Positions 6,975 through 14,960 of a stretch of 20,883 bases of DNA are shown piece by piece; positions within the stretch are counted from its first letter, which is position 1, and each line of letters starts with the position of its first letter. The position numbers were made by a program, and so were the translations under genes. This DNA is from Sulfurimonas sp. Its GTDB lineage: Bacteria; Campylobacterota; Campylobacteria; Campylobacterales; Sulfurimonadaceae. The notes beneath the pieces are model-generated. The model saw only the letters and a list, made by a program, of their open reading frames with translations, did no database searches and was not told where the DNA came from. The stretch covers positions 1-20,883 of the forward strand of contig JAMOSE010000004.1 in the NCBI GenBank assembly GCA_027063215.1, in the 5' to 3' direction.

Positions 6975-7567
6975 TGACAACTCCCCGCTATCCACTTACT
7001 CATCTCAGAGAGTGTCTCTGTAAGTGCTTCATTTAAAGCCGCAACACCGCTGGCTGCATTAGCCGTTTTTGTATTCATTATTTTTTTAATATGTTTGCTT
7101 GCAATGACTTTTGCACTTTTGTTATCTATGAGTGAAAATGTTATATCTACCACGACAAAAGAGCTCTTCTCATCTTCACTAAAATATTGTGAAAAATCAT
7201 CAACTCTACTCTCTAGTGTATAATCACTTCTGCTAAAAGATTTGTAACTATCTACTGTTTTAAAAACATGTGAAGCCTGTAAGAGCTGTACGATTTCATC
7301 TGTGATAGCTCTGTTTGGATTCTCAGCCCACTCTGAGTGATTATAAGCATACTCTTTATATTTTCCAACAATATATTTCATCTTCTTAGACATCAAAGAG
7401 CTTGAAACAAAAACCTGTGCAACTGTTAATGATTTTTTCTCGCATCTACTTACAATAGTATCTAAATTCCCTCTGTCTGTTTCAATTCTATACTCAGTAA
7501 TAACAGGATATGTTGTTGAACATCCAGCGAAAAAAAGCAGTGCCAAACTTAGTAAAATTCTTTTCAT
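6971..7567 (-). CDS. ABC-type transport auxiliary lipoprotein (PqiC/DUF330-like) of the Mla-type system
   Basis: A 198-residue lipoprotein. The signal peptide MKRILLSLALLFFAGC ends in a lipobox with the lipidated cysteine at residue 16, and serine at +2 agrees with outer-membrane sorting in the enterobacterial rule. TYPVITEYRIETDRG is the usual start of the auxiliary lipoproteins that partner MCE transporters. The rest alternates strands (YTLESRVDDFSQYF, FVVVDITFSLIDNKSAKVIAS) and ends in a helix. The probable role is the outer-membrane anchor or docking site for the MCE protein encoded just upstream. Start and stop codons overlap both neighbours as ATGA, with AGGAGAG as the ribosome site. 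Family assignment rests on context plus the N-terminal pattern. Campylobacter has an equivalent gene after its MCE gene. Confidence 0.8.
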   Translation of the reverse strand: MKRILLSLALLFFAGCSTTYPVITEYRIETDRGNLDTIVSRCEKKSLTVAQVFVSSSLMSKKMKYIVGKYKEYAYNHSEWAENPNRAITDEIVQLLQASHVFKTVDSYKSFSRSDYTLESRVDDFSQYFSEDEKSSFVVVDITFSLIDNKSAKVIASKHIKKIMNTKTANAASGVAALNEALTETLSEMSKWIAGSCQ

Positions 7568-8517
7568 TTTATCTCTCCTGGAGCTATTCTTTGCTGCGTT
7601 TTTTTGTAAAGTATATCGGAAGGATTACGTTGAAACTCTTGAAGTGTTCCCTCTAAATCTATCATCATATTTTGGCTCTCTAACATTGTATTGTTCACAG
7701 TATGGCTCATTTTCTCAAAAGTAAGCGCAGAGTCTGAAAAGGATACGGCCATATTTTCCATAGTTTTATTCATATTCAAATAAGTATTTTTAATAGATTT
7801 AAATGAATCATCTATCTTGGATTCCCAAGCAATACTACTTCGTACCAAAGCATCAATTCTAGGAACTAAGTGATCAACCTTATATGTTATGTTATCAAGA
7901 TTTTCTATACTGCTTTGAAAATGCCCTACTGTTTTTTGATCAAGTAACTTATCTATTTTATTCATAATGTTTGCCGTATGCTCTAAAAGATGACTCATCT
8001 GCTCTTGATTTTTTTTATTTAAAAGTTGTTGCATCCTATCAAGCGTTAAAGAGAGTTGGCTTACGACATCACCAAAAGAACGTTCTAAATGTTTGAAAAA
8101 TGATGGAGTAGTTTTAATTACAGGATATCTTTGTCCCTTTTTAGCCTGTAAAGGCGGTGCATCATTTTTTCCCTGTGTCAAGTTAATATAAGTTAAACCT
8201 GTTATCCCCTGTGCTGTTAATTTTGCAACGGTATTTTCTTTAATCGGAGTATTTTTTAAAATATCTACCGTTACTTCTACCTGTTCTGTATTTTTTGGAT
8301 TTATTCGCAATCGTGTAACTTTGCCTACTTTAATCCCTCTGTATTTTACAGGAGCATCCATATTTAAACCAAAAACTGATTCATTAAAATAAATAAGATA
8401 TTTTTGTGTCTCTTCAGCATTTGACGGTTTTAACATCCAGTATGCAAATCCAAACATCATAGCTAAGCCAAATAAAACAGATATTCCAATGAGTGTATAG
8501 TTCACTTTATTATTCAT
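7564..8517 (-). CDS. mlaD: MCE domain protein (MlaD-like) with long helical tail
   Basis: This 317-residue protein is the substrate-binding or tunnel component of a phospholipid ABC transporter. A single N-terminal membrane helix (about 8-29) anchors it in the inner membrane. One MCE domain follows (about 39-117), recognised by FGLNMDAPVKYRGIKVGKV and GITGLTYINL. Residues about 138-310 are almost entirely helical, with a coiled-coil pattern (LSLTLDRMQQLLNKKNQEQMSHLL, VDHLVPRIDALV). E. coli MlaD is only 183 residues and lacks such a tail, so this protein is closer in design to PqiB- or actinobacterial Mce-like needles. Its start overlaps the ATPase gene by 8 bp and its stop overlaps the lipoprotein start (ATGA). 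The transport direction cannot be read from sequence. Confidence 0.9.
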   Translation of the reverse strand: MNNKVNYTLIGISVLFGLAMMFGFAYWMLKPSNAEETQKYLIYFNESVFGLNMDAPVKYRGIKVGKVTRLRINPKNTEQVEVTVDILKNTPIKENTVAKLTAQGITGLTYINLTQGKNDAPPLQAKKGQRYPVIKTTPSFFKHLERSFGDVVSQLSLTLDRMQQLLNKKNQEQMSHLLEHTANIMNKIDKLLDQKTVGHFQSSIENLDNITYKVDHLVPRIDALVRSSIAWESKIDDSFKSIKNTYLNMNKTMENMAVSFSDSALTFEKMSHTVNNTMLESQNMMIDLEGTLQEFQRNPSDILYKKTQQRIAPGEIK

Positions 8518-9247
8518 TTGCTATTCCAAAAAAAGTTTGTATAAATTCATTTTTAACATTTTTAACACCTTCTAACGTTCCTTCATAGACTATTTTCTTA
8601 TTATCTATTATAGCCACTTTATCTAAAGTATCATAGATGGATTGCAAATCATGACTGACCATAACAACAGTAAGTCCCAACATATCTCTCAACTTTAAGA
8701 TCAAACTGTCAAATTCACGTGCAGAAATCGGGTCAAGTCCGCTTGTCGGTTCATCCAAAAAAAGTAGTTTTGGATCCATAGCAAGTGCACGAGCCAAGCC
8801 TGCTTTTTTTTTCATTCCTCCGCTTATTTCTGAAGGATAAAGATTTGCATCTTTAGCTTTTAAACCAACTAAATGTATCTTGAATCTTACAATTTCATCG
8901 ATCATACTTTTAGACAAAGAGGTATATTCTACCAAAGGCAATGCAATATTTTCTTTGATGGTCAAAGATGAAAAAAGTGCTCCGAACTGAAATAATACGC
9001 CCCATTGCTGTCTGAGGCTTTGAGCATCTTTTTCACGAATACCATTAAGATTTTTACCTAAAACTTCAATAGTTCCTTCCCTGAAATCCTGTAAAAGCAC
9101 CATCTCCCGAAGCAGTGTTGTCTTCCCGCAGCCACTTGGACCCAAAAGTCCATAAATTTCACCTTCCTTTACATTCAGATAAATTCCATCATGAATAACA
9201 GTATCACCAAAAACAGTTTTGACATTTTTAAGCGTAATAAGAGCCAT
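8510..9247 (-). CDS. mlaF: MlaF-type ABC transporter ATPase
   Basis: A 245-residue cytoplasmic ATPase that powers the MlaE permease. It has Walker A at residues 36-44 (GPSGCGKTT), Q-loop QFGALF at about 87-92, signature ISGGMKKKAGLARA at 141-154, Walker B LLFLDEPTSGLD at 161-172 and the switch histidine in VMVSHDLQ. The basic ISGGMKKK signature is typical of the MlaF/Ttg2A/Mkl group rather than of solute importers. Length matches the family (about 240-270). It starts 1 bp before the permease stop codon, with AGGAA upstream, and overlaps mlaD. The Campylobacter counterpart is known as iamA, from an invasion-associated marker. Confidence 0.92.
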   Translation of the reverse strand: MALITLKNVKTVFGDTVIHDGIYLNVKEGEIYGLLGPSGCGKTTLLREMVLLQDFREGTIEVLGKNLNGIREKDAQSLRQQWGVLFQFGALFSSLTIKENIALPLVEYTSLSKSMIDEIVRFKIHLVGLKAKDANLYPSEISGGMKKKAGLARALAMDPKLLFLDEPTSGLDPISAREFDSLILKLRDMLGLTVVMVSHDLQSIYDTLDKVAIIDNKKIVYEGTLEGVKNVKNEFIQTFFGIANE

Positions 9248-10366
9248 CTATATTCCTAAAATTGTAAATGCAATAGAGAAAACTGCATCACATACTATTA
9301 CTGCAAAAATAGATTCAACAACACTTTTAGTTGTATTAAAACCTATGCTTTGTGTATCTGCTTTAACCATAAGCCCTCTGTAAATCCCAATAGATGCTAT
9401 CAAAAATGCAAAAAAAGGACCCTTTATAATTCCAACATAAAAATGTTTTGCAGCAATAACCTCACTAAATCGATCTATAAAAAGTGAAGGTGTGATATTA
9501 AGATCAACATGGGCAACTATCATACCACCTAACATCGCCATCATATCAGCAATAAAGATAAGTATCGGCATCGTAATAACCAATGCAATGATACGAGGGA
9601 GTACAAGAAAGGCAAAAGGTTCAAACCCCATAGTCTTCATTGCATCAAGTTCCTGTGTAATCTTCATCGCTCCTATCTGTGCTGCATATGCCGATCCGCT
9701 TCGTCCGGCAATTACTATTGCAGTAATGAGAGGAGCAAGTTCACGGAAGATCGAAATACCAAGCATATCTACTATAAAAATATTGGCTCCATAAAGCTTT
9801 AGCTGATAGGCAGACTGATAAGCAACAACCAAACCAATCAAAAAACTTGTCAGAGCAATAATACCCAGTGCACGTATAGCACTGTCATTAATTTCAAATG
9901 CGATCTCTTTAAAGCGTATATTTTTTAAAGAGGTTAAATATCTTAATTTACTGACAAAAAGTTGCCCAAAAAATTGTAAAAATGAGAGTAGTCCGATAAA
10001 ATAAGCATAACAAATTTCTCCGATCTTCTCAAAAATATTTTTTTTAGGCATCTTTTTTACTATCTCAGCACTAGCCATATTTTTTGCCACCAAATCTAAG
10101 GTTGCTTTTTGCCTAGCATCATTTAAGCATAGTGAAACATCTATTTTTTTTGCACAAAAATCATTTTGAAAATTATAAAGAAAAATAGCACCCCCTGTAT
10201 CTAAGGATGTTATATTATTTCCATCTATAAGGAGCTTTTTAAATGTGTAGTTTTTTATCTTTTTTACTTCTTGCTCTATATCAGCAACAGTATAAATGCT
10301 CAGCTCTCCTCTAAAAGAGAGAAGAAGCTTGTCATCTTGGAGGTCTATAAGAGGTTTTTTATACAT
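9248..10366 (-). CDS. mlaE: STAS-MlaE fusion permease of a phospholipid ABC transporter
   Basis: A 372-residue inner-membrane protein. Residues about 1-100 form a STAS domain with a conserved threonine in SLDTGGA (T57), the equivalent position to the functional threonine of MlaB. The rest is the MlaE permease with five or six membrane segments, including the family motifs ELAPLITAIVIAGRSGSAYAAQIGAMK and ELDAMKTMGFEPFAFLVLPR. In E. coli the STAS protein MlaB is a separate subunit that binds MlaF; here it is fused to the permease and no separate mlaB is present. The ribosome site is weak, and a small hairpin lies just before the ATG. The gene starts 9 bp after the cheW stop. The Campylobacter counterpart is iamB. 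Confidence 0.92.
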   Translation of the reverse strand: MYKKPLIDLQDDKLLLSFRGELSIYTVADIEQEVKKIKNYTFKKLLIDGNNITSLDTGGAIFLYNFQNDFCAKKIDVSLCLNDARQKATLDLVAKNMASAEIVKKMPKKNIFEKIGEICYAYFIGLLSFLQFFGQLFVSKLRYLTSLKNIRFKEIAFEINDSAIRALGIIALTSFLIGLVVAYQSAYQLKLYGANIFIVDMLGISIFRELAPLITAIVIAGRSGSAYAAQIGAMKITQELDAMKTMGFEPFAFLVLPRIIALVITMPILIFIADMMAMLGGMIVAHVDLNITPSLFIDRFSEVIAAKHFYVGIIKGPFFAFLIASIGIYRGLMVKADTQSIGFNTTKSVVESIFAVIVCDAVFSIAFTILGI

Positions 10367-10367
10367 C

Positions 10368-10386
10368 GAGATATTTTAAAAATCTC
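10368..10386 (-). other. Imperfect inverted repeat at the cheW-mlaE junction
   Basis: GAGAT at 10368-10372 pairs with ATCTC at 10382-10386, and most of the A/T bases between them also pair, with one bulge. It spans the cheW stop and the region just upstream of the mlaE ATG, which lacks a clear ribosome site. It could damp translation of mlaE, or be chance in AT-rich sequence. Confidence 0.25.
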
Positions 10387-10870
10387 TCTCTAGCAGTTTA
10401 TTTACTTTTAAAATAGTAATAATTTTATCGGCCTGTTTCCCAACTCCCTCAATGATAGTATCATCACTATTGGTAGTATCGGGTGCCGGTCCGATATTCT
10501 CTTTTTTAATACGTATCGCCATTGTTAATCTGTCAATTACAAAACCTGCAACATCATCACCATGACGCATTACTATAAAACGTGTATCTTCACCCTGTTT
10601 TTTTGTTTGCAATCCAAATTTTGCACGAAGATCTATCAATGGAATAACAGCACCACGAAGATTAAAAACACCCATTACATAGCCTGGTACCTGTGGTACT
10701 CTTGTCCATGAAAATGGTTTAATAATCTCTTGGATAGAAAGAATAGGCACTGCATACTCTTCATCTCCAATCATAAATCCGACAAGTTGTACAACATCGT
10801 CAAGCTGTTCTACAACACTCTCTTGTTGCTCATTTTGTTTATTAATTATATCTTTTAATTTATCACTCAT
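10376..10870 (-). CDS. cheW: Chemotaxis coupling protein CheW
   Basis: This 164-residue adaptor links chemoreceptors to the CheA kinase at the cell pole. After a polar N-terminal 25 residues it is a single CheW domain: VQLVGFMIGDEEYAVPILSIQEII, then WTRVPQVPGYVMGVFNLRGAVIPLIDLRAKFG, the family's core motif, and AGFVIDRLTMAIRIKKENI. Length fits the family (150-170). Its ATG shares one base with the cheA stop (TAATG), with GGAG eight bases upstream, so the two proteins are probably made together. Gene order cheV-cheA-cheW matches that in Campylobacter. Confidence 0.96.
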   Translation of the reverse strand: MSDKLKDIINKQNEQQESVVEQLDDVVQLVGFMIGDEEYAVPILSIQEIIKPFSWTRVPQVPGYVMGVFNLRGAVIPLIDLRAKFGLQTKKQGEDTRFIVMRHGDDVAGFVIDRLTMAIRIKKENIGPAPDTTNSDDTIIEGVGKQADKIITILKVNKLLERDF

Positions 10871-13269
10871 TATAAGAACTCCGATTTAAAATTAACATTT
10901 CTTTGTACAACACTCGCTAAATAATCAGCTGAATATGGTTTTGTTATATACTCAACCATTCCAGATTCAACTCCACGCATACGATCAGATTTACTTGTTC
11001 TAGAAGTAACTGCAATAAGTGGAAGATTTTTATATCTGTTATATTTTTTGATCTCACTTGCGAGTGAATAACCATCCATTCTTGGCATCTCTATATCTAT
11101 AAGCATTGCATCAAAGTTATAATCACCTGCTTTTAAGATATTAAGCGCTTCTTGTCCATCACCTGCTTCAACAAGCGTTATTCCCATCGGCTCTAATGCT
11201 TTACGCATAATCAATCTATCTGTTTTGGAATCATCAACGATCATAACAACATAATCACTCGGTTTTGTTTTTTCTTTGCTTACGGCACTGTTTTGGTCTT
11301 CTGACAAAGCAGAAACTTTTACATTTTTTGCAATATCCATCAATGCTACAACATCAACTATCAGCGTTACTCCGCCATCGCCTCTGATGGTAGCCCCTGC
11401 AATTCCCTCAATACCTTTGAGATAATCACCAAGAGATTTAATAACGATCTCTTCTTGACCTACCAAAGTATCAACAATAAGACCTAGTTTACTTGTACCC
11501 AAACCAAGCACAACAACATAAGCATGTTCACTGGCATCCAGTATTCGCTCAACTTCAAAAATATCTCCGATATGAACAAGCGAGAGTACCTCATCACGAA
11601 GACGCATCACACTTTTACCTTCAACAGTATAAATCTCATCTTTGGAAATTCTTACAGTCTCCAATACTGAAGCAAGAGGAATTGCATAATACTCTTCTTG
11701 TACACCAACGAGTAAGGCTTGAATAATTGCCAAAGTAAGTGGAATTTTGAGCTTCATCGAAGTCCCTTTTCCTACTTCCGAATCAATATCAATCATACCG
11801 TTAAGCTTTTCAATATTTGTTTTTACAACATCCATTCCTACACCACGGCCAGATACATTTGTCACCTGTGCAGCTGTTGAAAATCCCGGTCTAAAGATTA
11901 AAGTATATGCCTCTTTATCACTCATAGAGTCAGCTTCTTTTTCTGTAATGATCCCTTTTTCCAAAGATTTGCTTTTTAACATTTCAGGGTCAAGACCTTT
12001 TCCGTCATCATCGATCTGAATAACAATCTGATTTCCTTCATTATACGCTTTTAATGCAATGGTACCCATTTCAGGCTTTCCTTTGGCAACACGTTCTTCA
12101 GGCAATTCGATACCATGATCACATGAGTTACGAATAATGTGAACCAGAGGATCTCCAATCTCTTCAACAATTGATTTATCAAGTTCTGTATCTTCCCCAG
12201 AGATAACAAGTTCAATCTTTTTATTTAGTTCACGTGAGAGATCCCGAATCATACGAGGAAATTTGTTAAATACTTTTCCAATTGGAAGCATTCTTGTTTT
12301 CATAACAGCGATCTGTAAGTCTGTCGTAACAAGAGAAACAATAGATACAACCTGATTAAGCTCTTCTAAAAACTCTTCACCTTCATAACGCTCTTCAACA
12401 TCATCATTAATTTTAATGAGTCTGTTTTTTGCAAGGACAAGCTCACCAATAAGATTCATAAGGTGATCCAGTCTTTTTACATCTACACGAATTGTCTGCT
12501 CAACCTGAGCCGGTGCTTTTTTTGCCGGAGCTGCTGCTTTTGGTTCCTCTTTTTTTGTCTGTTTTTGTACAGTAGGAGCCGGTGTTGGAGCAGGAGCTGC
12601 TTTTTTAGGAGCCTCTTCTTTTGGCTCCTCTTTTGATTCTTCTTCATCTTCTGCTTTGGGCATTTCAGGGACAGCTTCACCCGCAGCTATTTTTGCTTCA
12701 CGTTTTTTTCTATCTTCTTCTTGGCGCTCAGATAAAAGTCTCTCTATTTCAGCTTCAACCTCTTCTGGAGACATACTATCATAATCTATCTCATCTTCAT
12801 CATCAGAACTGCTCTCTTGTGCCGGCGTCTCTTCCACTGTTTCTTTAACAGGAGCAACAGCTACCGGTGTTTCAACTTCACCTGTACCGCCTGTAATCTT
12901 ATCAAGACGAGCAACACATGCTGAAACATCAATACCATCATCACTGCTTGTATCACGAATTTTTTCCAGAAGTGCTTTCATTAGGTCAACGGATTCTAAA
13001 ATAACATCCATTACATCCGGTGTAATAGTTAGCTCTCCATGACGTGCACGATTAAGAACATCTTCCATATGGTGTGTAAGATGCGTAAGTACATCAAAAT
13101 TTAAAAATGATGAAGCTCCTTTTACAGTATGAGCCACACGGAATATTCCGTTTAAGAGTTCTAAATCCTCAGGATTTGACTCTAACTCTACTAAATCCTC
13201 ATCAAGTTTTTCAACCAGTTCAAACGATTCAACTAAAAAATCCTGCAGTATCTCTTGAAATTCATCCAT
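10870..13269 (-). CDS. cheA: Chemotaxis histidine kinase CheA with C-terminal receiver domain (CheAY)
   Basis: A 799-residue hybrid kinase controlling the flagellar motor through CheY. Order of domains: Hpt with phosphorylated H47 (FRVAHTVKGASSF); a low-complexity linker, acidic then Lys/Ala/Pro-rich (about 130-255), with no recognisable CheY-binding P2 domain; dimerisation helices (about 258-345); the ATPase domain with N-box HIIRNSCDHGIELP (378-390), DDGKGLD (421-427) and GRGVGMD (474-480); a CheW-like domain (about 510-650); and a receiver domain (672-799) with D679/D680, phosphoacceptor D725, T755 and K777. H. pylori CheAY is of similar size and design. The fused receiver is thought to act as a phosphate sink or modulator. 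The ATG has AGGGAG seven bases upstream, partly made from the cheV stop region. Confidence 0.96.
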   Translation of the reverse strand: MDEFQEILQDFLVESFELVEKLDEDLVELESNPEDLELLNGIFRVAHTVKGASSFLNFDVLTHLTHHMEDVLNRARHGELTITPDVMDVILESVDLMKALLEKIRDTSSDDGIDVSACVARLDKITGGTGEVETPVAVAPVKETVEETPAQESSSDDEDEIDYDSMSPEEVEAEIERLLSERQEEDRKKREAKIAAGEAVPEMPKAEDEEESKEEPKEEAPKKAAPAPTPAPTVQKQTKKEEPKAAAPAKKAPAQVEQTIRVDVKRLDHLMNLIGELVLAKNRLIKINDDVEERYEGEEFLEELNQVVSIVSLVTTDLQIAVMKTRMLPIGKVFNKFPRMIRDLSRELNKKIELVISGEDTELDKSIVEEIGDPLVHIIRNSCDHGIELPEERVAKGKPEMGTIALKAYNEGNQIVIQIDDDGKGLDPEMLKSKSLEKGIITEKEADSMSDKEAYTLIFRPGFSTAAQVTNVSGRGVGMDVVKTNIEKLNGMIDIDSEVGKGTSMKLKIPLTLAIIQALLVGVQEEYYAIPLASVLETVRISKDEIYTVEGKSVMRLRDEVLSLVHIGDIFEVERILDASEHAYVVVLGLGTSKLGLIVDTLVGQEEIVIKSLGDYLKGIEGIAGATIRGDGGVTLIVDVVALMDIAKNVKVSALSEDQNSAVSKEKTKPSDYVVMIVDDSKTDRLIMRKALEPMGITLVEAGDGQEALNILKAGDYNFDAMLIDIEMPRMDGYSLASEIKKYNRYKNLPLIAVTSRTSKSDRMRGVESGMVEYITKPYSADYLASVVQRNVNFKSEFL

Positions 13270-13281
13270 ATTTTATACTCC

Positions 13282-14220
13282 CTACTTCATATGTGCACGT
13301 ACTACACGTGACACTTCATCATAAAATGAGCTTGCCTGAAATTTAACCAAGTAAGCTTCTCCTCCGGCATCTAAACCTCTTCCTTCACTGAAATGGTCAC
13401 TGATTGAAGAGTTAAAAACAATAGGAACTGCTTTAAAACGTTCATCCTCTTTTACCTTTGCTGCAAAATGAAAACCATCCATTTTTGGCATTTCTACATC
13501 TGAAATAATTATTTTTAATTTTTCAGAAAGAGCTTCTCCATATGTTTCATAAAGTTCATTCAGTTTACGAAGACCCTCGTCCCCATCCATAGCTTCTACA
13601 ACAGTAAAGCCCATTTTTTGCAATGCATCTTTGACAATTTTACGTGCTGTTGTACTATCATCAAGCACCATTGCCAGTCCGGAAAATGTATCTATCTTTG
13701 TTGGTGCTGTTTCAGTTTCCGGTTCATAAAGTCCAAGATCCTGAACAACACTCTCCAAGTCTAAAATAAGAAGAACATTATCTCCCTCAATTTTAGTAAC
13801 ACCCGTTATTTTATTTGCCTCAAGTCCACTTGAGCTGTTCATAAAACTTGCAGGTTCAATATCACTCCATGAAATTCTTCGTATTCTTTTTGCTTCATGA
13901 ACAATAAAACCAATAAGGACATTATTAAACTCAGTAATAATGACACGTGCATTTTTCTTTGCATCTTCTGGTTCAGTTACCCCCATCCATTTTGCAAGGT
14001 TTACGACCGGAATCACTACTTCACGCAGATCAAAAATACCTTCTATAAATTCTGGTGTTCCAGGTAACTCTGTCAAAAAAGGAACACGAATAATCTCACG
14101 TACCTTTGATACATTGATACCATAGATACCTTCATATACCTGATCTTCTTCTTGTTTAAGTATACGAAAATCTACAAGTTCCATCTCATTGGAACCGACT
14201 TTTAGGGAGCTTTCATCCAT
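13282..14220 (-). CDS. cheV: Chemotaxis adaptor CheV (CheW-receiver fusion)
   Basis: A 312-residue coupling protein: an N-terminal CheW domain (about 13-165, with LPGTPEFIEGIFDLREVVIP) and a C-terminal receiver domain (about 182-312). The receiver has the acidic pair D187/D188, phosphoacceptor D241 in ISDVEMPKMDG and S271. The conserved lysine K293 is followed by phenylalanine rather than the usual proline (YLVKFQ). Phosphorylation by CheA is thought to tune receptor coupling or adaptation. The start MDESSLKVGSNEMELVDFRI resembles Campylobacter CheV. An AAGGAGA ribosome site lies seven bases before the ATG, and the preceding gene's stop falls between that site and the ATG. Confidence 0.95.
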   Translation of the reverse strand: MDESSLKVGSNEMELVDFRILKQEEDQVYEGIYGINVSKVREIIRVPFLTELPGTPEFIEGIFDLREVVIPVVNLAKWMGVTEPEDAKKNARVIITEFNNVLIGFIVHEAKRIRRISWSDIEPASFMNSSSGLEANKITGVTKIEGDNVLLILDLESVVQDLGLYEPETETAPTKIDTFSGLAMVLDDSTTARKIVKDALQKMGFTVVEAMDGDEGLRKLNELYETYGEALSEKLKIIISDVEMPKMDGFHFAAKVKEDERFKAVPIVFNSSISDHFSEGRGLDAGGEAYLVKFQASSFYDEVSRVVRAHMK

Positions 14221-14222
14221 TT

Positions 14223-14960
14223 TTATATCTCCTTAGAGAATTGGTTTTCTTCTAACAATTCTTTATCTTGTAATGATTTTACAATAAAATATCTTTGATT
14301 GCAAGCAAAAGCAGCTAAATTAATATAGATAAAGCTACTAAGCTTAAAGCTCTTGTTTTGATGAAAATGCCCCTCGATAAAATAGTCACATTCAAAACGA
14401 TTTGCAAAACGATTTTTTATAAAATCTTCAAACCAGCCAAGCTCTTTACAATCATCCTTCTTATCAAGATGCTCTTCTATTTTATTAATAATAAAATGAC
14501 CAAGAGCAATATCAATATATTTTAAAATAAAAAGTATAAAAGGATTACGGATCAGTGCAGTATAGATCTTATAACCTACTTTACCATCAAAATCACCATG
14601 CGCCATACAAACTTTTGTCTCACCATAATGAAGTACTTGAGGTTGTTGTGCTAATGGAAATATTTTTATGTTTTGAAAAACAACCTTAAGATTAAAATCA
14701 TGATTGCCTTCAAAATATATAACTTCTATCTCTTGTGCTATTGCTTCAAGCAAATTGATCATCTCTTGATTTTCTTCATAAGTATAATCTATCAACCCAA
14801 AAAGAGCATCAAAAATATCACCCATTAAAATAAGTTGAGAAGGTTGCAGTTTTTTAGAGGCTATCGCTTGTATAAAAGCAAGAAGTTGTGGTCTTTGATG
14901 TGAGTAGTGCGCATCAGCGATGATATATGCACCCTCACGTAACTCTAGTTTATGGGACAT
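14223..14960 (-). CDS. LpxH-like metallophosphoesterase (UDP-2,3-diacylglucosamine diphosphatase candidate)
   Basis: A 245-residue calcineurin-type phosphoesterase. All metal-site motifs are present: D16-x-H18 (IADAHYS), GDIFD at 47-51, GNHD at 85-88, HGDFD at 121-125 and GHFH at 197-200. A hydrophobic helical insertion (about 131-162, IRNPFILFILKYIDIALGHFI) is where LpxH has its lid that grips the acyl chains. LpxH cleaves UDP-2,3-diacylglucosamine to lipid X in lipid A synthesis at the inner membrane. Classic LpxH has GNRD, whereas this has GNHD, as in LpxH2-type relatives, so the substrate is inferred, not proven. It overlaps argC by 11 bp and ends 2 bp before cheV, so it is translationally embedded in the operon. 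Confidence 0.78.
   Translation of the reverse strand: MSHKLELREGAYIIADAHYSHQRPQLLAFIQAIASKKLQPSQLILMGDIFDALFGLIDYTYEENQEMINLLEAIAQEIEVIYFEGNHDFNLKVVFQNIKIFPLAQQPQVLHYGETKVCMAHGDFDGKVGYKIYTALIRNPFILFILKYIDIALGHFIINKIEEHLDKKDDCKELGWFEDFIKNRFANRFECDYFIEGHFHQNKSFKLSSFIYINLAAFACNQRYFIVKSLQDKELLEENQFSKEI

Noticed and set aside
6972..6995. Longer pepP start at a GTG
   Set aside because: The ATG at 6974 has a good ribosome site and the standard ATGA overlap with the lipoprotein gene.
11493..12019. Plus-strand open frames within cheA
   Set aside because: They overlap strongly conserved CheA ATPase and CheW-like domains and have no ribosome sites.
12480..12880. Low-complexity Ala/Pro/Lys/Glu-coding stretch in cheA considered as a tandem repeat or recombination site
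   Set aside because: It stays in frame with CheA and is explained as an inter-domain linker; no exact repeat unit is visible.
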